Positions 43,711-53,958 of a stretch of 64,000 nt of DNA are shown one piece after another. Both the position numbers and the translations under genes were made by a program. The DNA is from Ephemerocybe angulata (Eukaryota; Basidiomycota; Agaricomycetes; Agaricales; Psathyrellaceae), in contig JAACJK010000074.1 in the NCBI GenBank assembly GCA_013368325.1, forward strand, positions 81,841 through 145,840. The letters run 5' to 3'. The notes under the pieces are model-generated. The model worked only from the letters and a program-made list of their open reading frames with translations. It was not told where the DNA came from and ran no database searches. Within the stretch, counting starts at the first letter, position 1. The number at the start of each line of letters is the position of its first letter.

Positions 43711-44674
43711 GAACTACTAGAATTATGTCAGTGATTCCTAAAAGGAGTAGCAAAAGATGTAACTCGCTGAAAGTCCCGAATACTGTATATGGATACTTAG
43801 TGCGGTCCCCCCAAGTTTTACGCCGAAAAACCGTACCTTGGAAACTATGCTCATCTCCGTATCAATCTCGTAGAGGTTCGGCCAGCCCACTGACACTGTC
43901 CATCGAATTCAAGTACTCCTCTGTCTCTGTGTGTGTATTCCAAGTACCCAGAGCCTCCCAGAGCTTGACGCCGGACGGGGCGGCCACCGGGGTCTGGCAT
44001 GCAAATATCAACATAACGAGGACGAGACCCGAGCGGCTGGCATGTCGCATTCTCGACACCGTGACAGGCTTTCTCACACAGAGGCAAAATATGGCAACCG
44101 TGGTGGTGGTGACTCAGGCCTCAGCGCTCAGCATCTGCCTGGGATACTCAATTTGCTGCGCCAAAAGGAGAAGCTTGGAAGCACCATGGCCAGCGGACGT
44201 TACTCCCTACTAAGGAGCAATATTGATGATCAATTAGATTAGCTCTCCGGGGACTGGATTTTATGGCACCGCGAGGAGGGCCCTCCCAAGGCCCTCCCTT
44301 TCCTCGCTCTTACCGCCCAATCTCTAAACATAGACGATACAGGTCCGACGTGGGGCCTATGGGGATTCAACTCAAATATAAGCAGTACAAGATTATTACC
44401 ACTGGGCCCATCAGCATACATACCCGCCTAGCAGACAAGTAGCCGGGAGTAGCTTTGTCACTGACTTTTTACGAAAGCGCTCAACTATACAGTCCATACT
44501 TATACTTTGGGTACGGCAGGGAACACCCTTCTCAACATACACCGAACCGGACCACACACCGCCCTTGGTTAGAACGGCTCTCTCCCGCATTCTCTCTCAG
44601 ACCTCTCTCCAAAGTGCAAAACGTTTTAGCACCGATATCTATGAAGCGTTCTGAGACGATCCTTTCAACGTGAA

Positions 44675-46070
44675 ATGCCAGTTTACAAGGAAAATGACAG
44701 AATCGACCAGGTCTGTCTGCTGGCCGCAGCGTGGCTAGAGGTGTGTTGGTTTGTCCTTCATATCCATTCGCGTTCTGGAATTAACCCGGGATGTCTCCGC
44801 ACCATAGACTCTATTCTACGGTCAGTCAATGCCCATCAACTTCAAAGGTACCACGAAGTAATAGTGCCAAGGCTTCTATGCATGTCTGTTCACCTTCGCC
44901 ATGCGTATCATGATCGCGCGTCGAGCCAGCTCAGAGAAGTCAACAGCCCGAAGGTATGGATATGCTTTCTGGGCCTGAACTCTTGACAACAGGGAAGCTC
45001 TGGCGATTTCTAACTGGCAGCGCCTTCCTCCACGGGCTCAGATCTTTTTCGGTTCAATCATTTTAATGTTTGTCACGGCCACGTTTCACGAATGTGAGTG
45101 TCGTCTTTCTCGTTCTTAACCAAGGTGCCGCTAACCATGGACTCGGCAACGGATACTCTCATGGACAGTCATCACGACATACCGCCTCCTTCGAGCATTC
45201 GGCTTCATGCTGTCTCCCACAGGCGTCCCACTGGGATATTTTCGCATGGCTGCATACTGGGATAACTATGCCTACAGTGTTATGAATGGCATCATGACTT
45301 GGGTTGCAGATGCATTGGTTGTAAGTCTCTCGTTGCGGTTCAGTGCCTGCTTTCGACTAAATGTGGGTTACACTACCAGATCTACCGTTGCTATGTAATA
45401 TGGGGCAACAACGTCTATGTTATCATCCTTCCAACACTTTTATCCCTCGCTGCAATGGGTAAGTCGGCCCCTCTCCCAAACCATCATCGACCAAACTCCT
45501 CATCGTCCTCTATCAAGCATCAACCTTACTCTCTACATCTGGTGGGGCCACCAATGGACTTCCTACGAAGGGATCGAGCCATTCGTCAACCTAGCCTATC
45601 CTCTACCTTTTGCCCAGAACGTCCTTACTACAGGCCTGATTGCATGGAAGATTATACGACAGCATAGGCGGTCCCAGTCCATTGGACTGGTATCGGTTCC
45701 AACCAATACGAGCCTTCTAACGGTCGCAAGGATAATAGTGGAAAGCGCCATGCTTTACACCATAATGCTATTAATGATGATAATTTTTTATTTCGATGGT
45801 CATCCTATTCAGTACACTATTCGTGGCTCTCTTATACCCAGTATCGGTATGCCTCGCGTCTAGCTATAGTGCTCAGCATGCCAACTAACATCTACTCCCG
45901 CCCGACTAGGCATCGTATTCTTGCTAATCGCAATCCGCGTAGACGCAGCTCGAGATCAACTTAGCGAATATGCGGGGAGCGACTCGTCGATCCCTCCGTG
46001 GGTACTCGATAGCAACCCTGTATTTCGTCCTAGCCTCGTGTTACCTGGCGAATGGGGACGAAACCTCTGA
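44675..46070 (+). CDS. Seven-helix membrane protein of the agaricomycete hypothetical family
   Basis: About eight short exons splice consistently from MPVYKENDRIDQVCLLAAAWLE through TLFYGFYACLFTFAMRI, QIFFGSIILMFVTATFHE, FITTYRLLRAFGFML, TWVADALVIYRCYVIWG, VYVIILPTLLSLAAM, LPFAQNVLTTGLIAWKI, VARIIVESAMLYTIMLLMMIIFYF and GIVFLLIAIRVDAARDQL. These hydrophobic segments give seven predicted helices. The spacing and the IYRCYVIWG, TTGLIAWKI and RIIVESAMLYT motifs match a family greatly expanded in mushroom-forming fungi, distantly receptor-like in topology, with no known ligand. The end is at 46068-46070. No break was found. Confidence 0.7.
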
Positions 46071-46231
46071 TGCTGGTGAAGTGGAACTTCAAATGTGGTC
46101 CTCACAAGGGCCAAAACCAGGGCCTACCGAGGTTTGACCACCGTGTATACTATTTAATCATACTTATATTTCATGTTACGCGTTCGCTTCTGATGCCAAG
46201 TCTTGAGGGATGAGGAGCCGCGAGGTTAATT

Positions 46232-46417
46232 GGGCGCTTATTTATGGAGTGATGGGATCGAAGTTGAATCCATTCCTCGACCCCGTCACTGAGAGGACTG
46301 TGAATTGTCCAGCCCTCTACCTTGGGACAAACTCAGGGTGGTATAGGTACGAGTTTCGACTTAGCTCTACGCACAGGTGCCCATATGTAATTGGAGGGTC
46401 GCAGGGAATAAGCGCCC
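46232..46417. promoter_or_regulatory. Pair of TAAGCGCCC motifs in opposite orientation
   Basis: GGGCGCTTA at 46232-46240 and TAAGCGCCC at 46409-46417. The second lies beside a stretch (46425-46499) resembling the 3' flank of BTB copy c on the minus strand (CCAGGAGG..GGCGAGTACAAGATGCA). This suggests another BTB relic at the left edge of the transposon. Confidence 0.45.
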
Positions 46418-46505
46418 GTTCGTCGTCCAGGAGGATGCCACGAGAGGGCGAGTACAAGATGCACTGGAAAGTACATATATAGCCAGAGTCGGTGGTTCAT
46501 GTTTT

Positions 46506-46640
46506 TGCGTTGCGTTGCGGTAGCTTGCGTTGATGGCCTTGCGGTATATAACACGCAAGTTACCGCAATGCCTTGATTGCCGCAAGATTTTCGGTATTTG
46601 CGGTGACTTGCGTGAGTTGCGTGTTTTGCGTAGGGCTTCT
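46506..46640. repeat. Left TTGCGG-rich subterminal block
   Basis: Contains GCGTTGCGGT, CTTGCGGTAT, TTACCGCAAT, GCCGCAAG, ATTTGCGGTG and GAGTTGCGTG within 135 bp. The orientation is mostly TTGCGG, with two inverted units. Such clusters often bind the transposase. Confidence 0.6.
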
Positions 46641-47225
46641 GGGGGAGGACACGGGGGTATAATAGGGTGTTGAGGATGTTCAGTACTCAGTAGATAAGAT
46701 ATAGTGCATCGTTCTTCCAGCCCAGCCTGTCCTTGATCAGCGGAGAGGTTAAATGACTGTGGGAATTGTCTGAGGTGACGCAAAGCGCCGCAACGACATC
46801 GTCGATTCTGACTGCCTACCACCACAACAGCGAGCACCGAGGACCACATCCACTCAACCAGCAGATACCCAGTATATCTCGAAACATTCTTGAGGCTTGG
46901 AGAGGGCGCAAGACGGAGGGTTGGGCATGGGCTTGGGGAACAGGATTGATGGCCGGTGGTGACCCTCAATAGGGGCGGGGTGGGCTGTGGTAAGTCGTCC
47001 ACCTCGAGTATGGCTGGTATATTGGTGTTAACAGGTTTCTAGAGACTGTATCTATACATTATAGACCCAATATATGCGCTTTCGCCTACAGACTTTGATT
47101 CTTGGAGCGATGTTTTGCTGGGCCATTATAAGCTTCCGTTCCCGATTAGGCGCCTCGCTCCAAAGATTTTGAGGACTCGACAACCTCTAATAACGCACGT
47201 TTTGCCTTACACAGATCATCAAGAC

Positions 47226-47773
47226 ATGAAGAGACTCAAAAGGGCGCTTTTTGCCTTCTTTTCGGAGGACGAGCAACAGCAACAAGCACCGCCAGTGCCC
47301 GTTGTGAACCAGCCGCAGTATCAGCACCATCCCATGCAATATCCTCCAATGTACCAACCCGCTGCCCCTCCAGGGCATATATACGGTCCGTATGCGCAAC
47401 CACCACCCCATATGATGCTCCATGGGTACCATCCAAGCCAATACATGTCTGTTTCGGCACCGTACATGAATGGTGAGTTCCAACTTCAGGGCTCAAGCAA
47501 TGCTAGGCTGATAATCTTCGTTCTGGTGTGTCTAGGTTATGGAATCCAGGAGTATACAATGTTGGAGTACCTATGGCTTCGTTTAACCCGCCTGAAGCGA
47601 CCGCAACCACCCAAAATGCCGACCATCGAGACCGTTCAACCCGCCGCAACCAGACAGCGCTTACCCGTGCCCGAACAAGCAAAAATCGCGAAACCCCCAG
47701 CCGCAGACAGTCGCAAAAAGGTGCCGCAAGCTAGGGGACGAATCTCAGGCAGCACTAGAGGCAAAGCAGAAGG
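47226..47773 (+). CDS. Q/P-rich N-terminal segment of the transposon protein
   Basis: The ATG at 47226 opens MKRLKRALFAFFSEDEQQQQAPP, then a Gln/Pro/Tyr/His-rich stretch (YQHHPMQYPPMYQPAAPP). A GTGAGT donor at about 47471 and a TGTCTAG acceptor at about 47534 suggest an intron. Beyond it two frames both read like protein (..EYLWLRLTRLKRPQPP.. and ..MASFNPPEATATTQ..). The first stops at TAG just before the GCM region. I could not join this to the next open frame without a frame change, so it is either a separate leader protein or a broken N-terminus. Confidence 0.4.
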
Positions 47774-47778
47774 TTAGC

Positions 47779-49536
47779 ATGGCCATCGGATTCGGAGTTC
47801 GGACTCAGAAGGAGACCGGAGGAGAGGGATATGTACAGCGGAACCTGGTACGTCTACAGTGCCTACGTCGATATAATGCTCTAAATATACTAGGAACTGT
47901 CCTATACGACTGGCCGAATGGGAAACGAGTTCGAAAATTCGAAACAGAGGACGAAGCAAAGCCAAATAACGACCAGGCGAAGTGGCAGTTCCGTTCTTAT
48001 GGTACAAGCAACTGGAACCGCAAAGCCACCGAATACTCCGTTGCCATTGGAAAAGCGAAGACGAGCAAGTGCCTTGGGGTTGACGTATGCCCCAATCCGG
48101 CCTGTGTACGCCCAGTGAAGCCCAAAACCGATCCCAGCACTCAGGAGAAGCAAATTCACGCCGGCTGCGCCCTATGCGGGTCCGGTCCACTTGTCCACCA
48201 TGACTGTGCCGCCAGGTGCCATCGGTATCGTGCAAAGGACATCAAGACTGGTGAAGAATACTTCCGCTGGGAGCACGAAGGATATCACGACCACCCACGC
48301 CCACCCACGAGCCACCTCTCTGTTTCAGAAACTGCTCAACTCGATGCTCAAGTCGTGCGTGGAGGGGCGAATGCAACGGTTCACGCTCTTCGCACCGGTG
48401 ATCTGAATCCTGGATCCGTGCCCTTGCCCGACATTGCGCCTGCTCTTGCTAATCCCAGCGCCGCTCGGTACTTCGTCGCCAAGAGCCAGGCTCGGACTGG
48501 AGTTACGAACACAATGCCGAAGAACACTACTGCTGGGGCCACAATAAAACAAATTCTAGGTCTCAATGGCGAGCTCGGGGAGCCGTTTCTAATCTTCTCG
48601 CAGCTACACGACCAAGGATTATTCATTTTCCGGACAGCGTTTATGAACTCGGTGCTGGAGGCGACTGTCGATGACTGGGTACTCGACAAAGACACTGTTG
48701 GCTCTCGACACGGCTTTGTAACGGATGGAAACCATTCTTACTTCAAGGATGGTGTTCTTCTCTCGACATCTGCATTCAGCGAGACGCTGAAAGCTTGGGT
48801 CCCAGTTCTATTTACCCTCGTTTTTGGTGAAGACGCCGCCCACCATCGCCCGCACTTCAAGCATCTGAATGATGCTGTCATGGCCAAAGTCCAGCGCGAC
48901 GGGCTTCCATTCAAAAAGGAATACCTTCTCAATGTACGTCGCCTTGACGTCGCCTTGCTGCAACTGCAACGCATGCACACGCTAATGCGCTAATGCTTAT
49001 TTTTGCTATAGGTCATGGACTTCTCGCAAGCTCAGCGGAATGCGCATGCAGAGGAATATGCCGTTGCTGTTGCGCATACCATCCCGGAATTTTCGAACCT
49101 TTCTCTGGAAGCGCAGGCAGCCCAAATGGTTAACCTCCGTGAGGAGGCAAAGTCGCTCGAGGTTGGGTGCGAGTATCACTTCTGGGCCCAGGCTACGCGG
49201 GTCCAGGAAACAGCTGCTTTGGTCGACCAAAACCGTGTCTCACTTCGCTTACATACTGCGGAAGATGGTATCACGGAAAACCTCGAGTGACGATTTTGAC
49301 CTCTTGGTGGCTCGTTTCAGACGAGAGTTTCCGGACGCAGCTGGATGGTTATCTTGGTGGATCCAGCCCGCCATTTTGGGATGGTGTTTCCAGCAAAAAG
49401 CACGATTGACCCCGACGTAGCTAAGAAAGTACCTTCGACGTCAAACGCAGCAGAGCATGGGCATTCATTGCTCAACCATGCGGTTGGAAGTGGAACGATC
49501 TCCTCGAAGGAATACGGAAGTTATATCTGCACGTAA
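47779..49536 (+). pseudogene. GCM-domain Mutator-like transposase (frame breaks)
   Basis: The first open part runs to about 48933. Residues from LYDWPNGKRVRKFETEDEA through WQFRSYGTSNWNRKATEYS, KTSKCLGVDVCPNPAC, CALCGSGPLVHHDCAARCHRYRAK and FRWEHEGYHDHP form a GCM/WRKY-GCM1 zinc domain. A DDE core follows: VTDGNHSYFKDG (Asp near 48724), an intron, VMDFSQAQRNAH (Asp near 49018), GCEYHFWAQ, then TSNAAEHGHSLLNHAVG (Glu 49453-49455). Between GCEYHFW and TSNAAE the match moves between frames (WLSWWIQPAIL, then GMVFPAKSTIDPD). This indicates at least one indel, so the copy is probably dead. The reaction would be cut-and-paste transposition. Confidence 0.7.
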
Positions 49537-49567
49537 AACGCTTTAACTCGGAGTTTGCGTCGATCAA

Positions 49568-52500
49568 ATGTGCGTTCCATTTCACTTACTCGGCAATTAC
49601 TCGGGCCCATATACTAACAGGATAATACATATAGCCGGGCACTTCACGCCATCGGGCCTCGAGAGCACCGTGCACCCAAAAAGGTCAAATTCTTCGAGAA
49701 CGACGGCCGCGCTCCAGATACTGTTGGCGCTCTCAAGGAGCTGCAGCCTGCTACTAACATGGGCCTCGAAGCACTTTCCCGCCTTCCACTATATACCCAG
49801 TCATTCAAATGGCTTAGTCCGAACTCGTGCTTCTGGGATCACGGTATCGAGCTTTTCTTCCGAGCATACCTTCTATGGACGGTGGACATGCGCACGAAGT
49901 TTCTTAGCCTCCTTCCAGGTGATAGCTTCCTGATGTTACTGGCAACGCACTTTGATCGGCGCCTCAAGCTCATTACGAGCAACAAGAAAAAGGATCTCAA
50001 CGCCCATGCTCTGCTTGTCCACGCATTATCGGAGCTTCAGAAAGCCTTGCGTGCACGGATTTTCGAGCAATGGCTTCCAGAGCTTAGCTCGTCGGGCATC
50101 ATTCTGCGTTATGCTGGATTCAGCCTATGATTGAGGTGAGCATGGATTAGGTTTTTAAGAGGGTCGAAAAATCTGATATACCCTGCCCCAGGACTTCGAG
50201 CCATGTTTGAGGCACAGAGGTACATGGCTGTTCAATACTCCGTTGAGTCAGCCTGTGGTGCGGGGCACCGATGCACGCAGTACCCGAGAGGCCAAGGCCA
50301 TCATGCATCCACACTGCGAGTATGCTGCTGCGCTCCAGAAATTACTGAAGATGGACACCTCAATCGGACTAGAAGAATACTTCTCAAACCTCGCTGTCAT
50401 ACTTCCCAACCAGGAGCTACATCCGTCTATTGCTGCTGGTCAAACTCCATGTGCAACGGATGGATGTGAACTGAATGCGGCTCCATCAGCCGTCAACTTC
50501 TACTGGCCGCTAATCTTGACAGTCGGGTCGAACCTTTCAGACGGGAAGCGGCGGGCCCACAACCATCTCCGATTTGACGAAACATTCAAGATTATCTCCC
50601 CTGACTCGGAGATTGTGTATACCCTCGTTGGGCGTATCATTCATAAAAAGGATCACTTCACTGCTGAGCTTATGCTCGGCGGAGTTTCCTACACATACGA
50701 CGACATGAACTCGAGGCTGCGTAGAGCTAAAAAGGGCACCCATCCCTTACAAAAGCGGACGACCGATGAATCCTACTACGTCTACCACCGCACCAGCCAG
50801 CTGGGAAAGGTATGTGTTCAAATACATGTGTCCACGGTATACTCTGGTCTTACGCTCTCCTGGCAGACGACTCAGTCCATCCAGAAAATGAAGGACAACT
50901 TTCACCACTACGAGCGAGTCAGCAGTGTTGGCTCAATTCCAAAACGACCTCTCAGCGTGTCAGACGGCAGCTCTTCTGGGTCGGATATTGAAATGGGGTC
51001 TACCCCATCCAAATCCAGTCGCTCTGATGGCACGGTTTACGATAACGACTTCAGCTCCGAGGATGAACCACTCATTCACTCAATATTTGAATCCAAGTCT
51101 CTCTGGGATGACGACATCGATGGACCCACAGAGACCAACACGCCTGGTCCAAGCAACAAGCCGGGCCCAAGCACGAGCTTATCTGACGCTTTGGCTCTTT
51201 GGGACAAAGTTGCAAAGGCTAAGGCGAAGCCCGCTGCTTCAGTCACAGCTGATATTGCTATTCCATCTTGCGAGACATGTGGGCTAGATGGCGCAGCTGC
51301 GTTGTCCACGATTCTCTGTCATCTGTGTAAGGTGGTCTGGCATACTTCATGCATGCGCCGGTTTCTTCCAAAAGATCATCTTGACGACATCGACTTTCTG
51401 TTCTGCTGTCCTCAATGCAGGTATGCAATTAACGGTCGCTGGGATCAGTCAATGTACAGTGTATTTCTACCATTTGCAATGACTCACTCACTTACGTGTA
51501 TTTGATATAGGCTTGGTCGCTTCCTCCTGGTCAACGTGCACCAAATCACCAGACTGAACAACCGAAAATCGTATCCAGCGCAGATTATCTCCCGTACTAA
51601 TGACACGGTTACTCTGCAGTGGCACAAGTACAATGACTGGCCTCAAAAATCTCCGGTCATGGTGTCAGATACCTTCACACTATCCGTGCAGGAGTGTTAG
51701 TATGCTCTGGCGAGACGACTTCGCAACAGATTTACCAGTGAGTGTCATTCTTTACTGAGCACTTGCAAATCCGCATATTCATTCTCTTATTTTGAAAGAA
51801 CTCATTGGGCTCAATCGTCTGGCCAATTGTGCTCTATGATATTACAAGCGAAGAGGACGTCGAAGCACTGTGGGAAGCGGACTCACTTGGCATACTCTCT
51901 GCTTTGAAGGATGCTGAGACTGCCATTGTGGAGTTTGTCACTGGTATCCGATACCATCCCATCATGAATGTGCTAATGGAGTGGATGGAAGAGCTCCCGC
52001 TCTCCACGCCTAAGCGTCACTTCGCTCGAAAAAAGCATCTCCTCCGCTTCCCATCGAAGATGTTTTCAATTCCCCTCTTTCCCGGACATCGAGCAGCTAT
52101 CGATAACTACATCTCGATGACATTTACAGAGCTCTTAGCAGGGAAGGAAGAAGAGCACATCTGTGTCGTAGTCCTTCTGCGACTATTGGTCCTCCGCAAA
52201 TACCTCAAGCTCGAGCCGTCCGATGACGCAGAAATATTCGAACGCATTCTCACAGAGAAGGAGTACAGCATGACTACAGAAAACGATATTGCGACTCGAT
52301 CCCGAATCCAACGGCTACTCACCACGCATGAACGGGCATTCTACTGCAACCGAGCCAACCTTCTGGGGAACTCTACGCTCGATCCAACCCCTCAGATCAC
52401 ATCATCCACCATCGCATCGGAGGACTGGAGTATGAATACGCACCTCCTCAAAGGGCACTCGCAAATCAACGCAAAATCGGTGATGTACCAGTGGAGCATC

Positions 52501-52907
52501 CTGCAAACCTCATTCGCATTCTGACTGAGGATGGTTCCCCATACATCATGGGGACATTCGTTCATGATTACAAGGATGATATGGCGTTGTTTGGTTCAAC
52601 ACCCTATCCCTTGAAGACTCGGCCCCCTCGGGACCCTGCTTGGCCCAGAACCATTCCCCTTCAACCCGAACGAGCCGCCAGCTACCTGAATGGTGAATCT
52701 ACCTTTCGGGTGATACACCCAAGCAACCCCATGCCCTCGAAGCCCAAGCCGAAGCCCAAGAAGAAGGAACAAGATCAATTGGCTCCCAGTCCCAGTCCCA
52801 GTGGCAACTCGCCTTACCAGAAAGGTGACTATGGATCAACGGTTACAGGCAGAGAAACGGAGGGGAAGAGGAGAAGAGGAATCAGAGGAATCTATTCCTG
52901 GGAGTAA
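49568..52907 (+). CDS. USP-like cysteine peptidase, PHD finger and Tudor-like region of the transposon
   Basis: A USP (C19)-like pattern: Cys box LSPNSCFWDHGIELFFRAYLLW (Cys codon 49828-49830) and, 800 bp on, a His box YTLVGRIIHKKDHFTAEL (His 50653-50655) followed by YTYDDMNSR and YYVYHRTS. A PHD finger follows (CETC, CHLC, H-TSC, CCPQC; 51268-51420). Then RLGRFLLVNVHQ...YPAQIISRTNDTVTLQWHKYNDW resembles a Tudor/chromo-like barrel. The 51805-52524 part is helical and unrecognised, and a Pro/Lys-rich end follows (KPKPKPKKK). Introns are needed between segments and a stop at about 51696 is not clearly spliced out. It may be the C-terminal half of one polyprotein with the transposase. Confidence 0.55.
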
Positions 52908-52954
52908 AAAGCGGATGAAGAAGCGCCACGCCGGTGTTTGACTTACCAGACTTC

Positions 52955-53345
52955 GATGGCACCGATGCGCGCCTCAATATGTGCGCCATCAACTATTTAT
53001 TGCACCACTACTGAACCTGAGCTCGTTGCCTCTCCAAACTCCGTACAGTATATCTAGTGTATATATAAATGTACCCAGCCCGCTTTTTCTCATATTCTTT
53101 GGGTGGTTGTTGCACGGTGAGTAGATTCGTGCCCGACAGACTCTGTATTGATGGCACCCAACGGGCGGCATCATCGACCATTCATTGCACCGCTACCGAA
53201 CCTGATATCGTCACCTCTCCAAATTTTGTACACTATATCTAGCTTATACCTCTGATGTACTCAACTTGGTTTTCTCCAATTTCCTTTAGATAGTTGTTGC
53301 ACGGTGATTAGATTTGTGCCCGACACACTCTGTAATTGATGGCAC
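52955..53345. repeat. Tandem duplication of about 190 bp
   Basis: Unit 1 (52955-53149) and unit 2 (53150-53337) both begin GATGGCACC. They share ATTGCACC..TACTGAACCTGA-type sequence, CCTCTCCAAA, TATATCTAG, TTGTTGCACGGTGA and GTGCCCGACA-ACTCTGTA. A third unit starts at 53338 but stops after GATGGCACCCATGCG. Non-coding, within the transposon 3' region. Confidence 0.75.
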
Positions 53346-53451
53346 CCATGCGACAATATGTAATTGTATACTTCGATGAGATGTACGGTATACTAATAAA
53401 CTTATATAACTCATGTATTCCGAGGTCCCACCTGTAAAGAAAATCTTTTCA

Positions 53452-53912
53452 CGCAAGCCCACCGCAAATTGACGGTCACATACCGCAAATTCAATGCAAG
53501 TGAACGCAAATCACCGCAAAGTCGACACAAATCACCGCAAGTCAACGCAAGGGCCCGCAACTTGGCGCGTGGGAATCAACCAATGCTGGACATCAACTCC
53601 ATAGTTTGGGGAAGACGTTGGGTTCCAGTGCCCAGAGTCGTTGTGTATGGGGTGGGTCATACTATATATATAAAGATAGTTCTCGTATAGCCCTATTTCA
53701 TGCTCTAGAGTCTGTCACTTGCCCAACCATCGCTGGAATTGGACCAACTTTGACATATTATCAGGTATTCCATAGGGACCTCCTCGCTTTGTTATTTCCA
53801 TACTGGTGGATTGTACTGACTTATATTGGTTTATATAACTATGTAAGTACACTTCCAGGCCCAAAAATTCCATTTTTCATATATCTACCGCAAATGACCG
53901 CACCGCAACGCA
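53452..53912. repeat. Right ACCGCAA-rich subterminal block
   Basis: ACCGCAAATT, TACCGCAAAT, CACCGCAAAG, CACCGCAAG and AACGCAAG at 53452-53560, then TACCGCAAATG and CACCGCAACGCA at 53887-53912. The orientation is the inverse of the left block. Confidence 0.6.
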
Positions 53913-53958
53913 GGTTTTTTGACCACCCTCATGGAGGGGACTTGACGTGCTATTCGTA

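Larger units (their letters stand above)
46506..53912. mobile_element. Mutator-like DNA transposon with GCM, peptidase and PHD coding regions
   Basis: About 7.4 kb. The left end starts TGCGTTGCGTTGCGGTAG (46506). The reverse complement of the right end starts TGCGTTGCGGTGCGGTCA (53912). Both ends are followed inward by clusters of TTGCGGT-type heptamers in opposite orientation. The interior encodes, all on the plus strand, a GCM-type zinc DNA-binding domain, a DDE transposase, a USP-like peptidase, a PHD finger and a Tudor-like segment. No unambiguous target-site duplication was found, and the BTB-like scrap at 53414-53437 makes the exact right border uncertain. Frame breaks suggest an inactive copy. 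Confidence 0.65.

Noticed and set aside
44265..44310. Short inverted repeat GAGGGCCCTCCCAAGGCCCTCCC
   Set aside because: Too short and imperfect for a transposon end, and no partner was found nearby.
47827..47895. Intron (GTACGT...CTAG) at the start of the GCM region
   Set aside because: Splice signals are good, but removing it changes the frame relative to the upstream open sequence, while reading through keeps the frame open; left undecided and not annotated.
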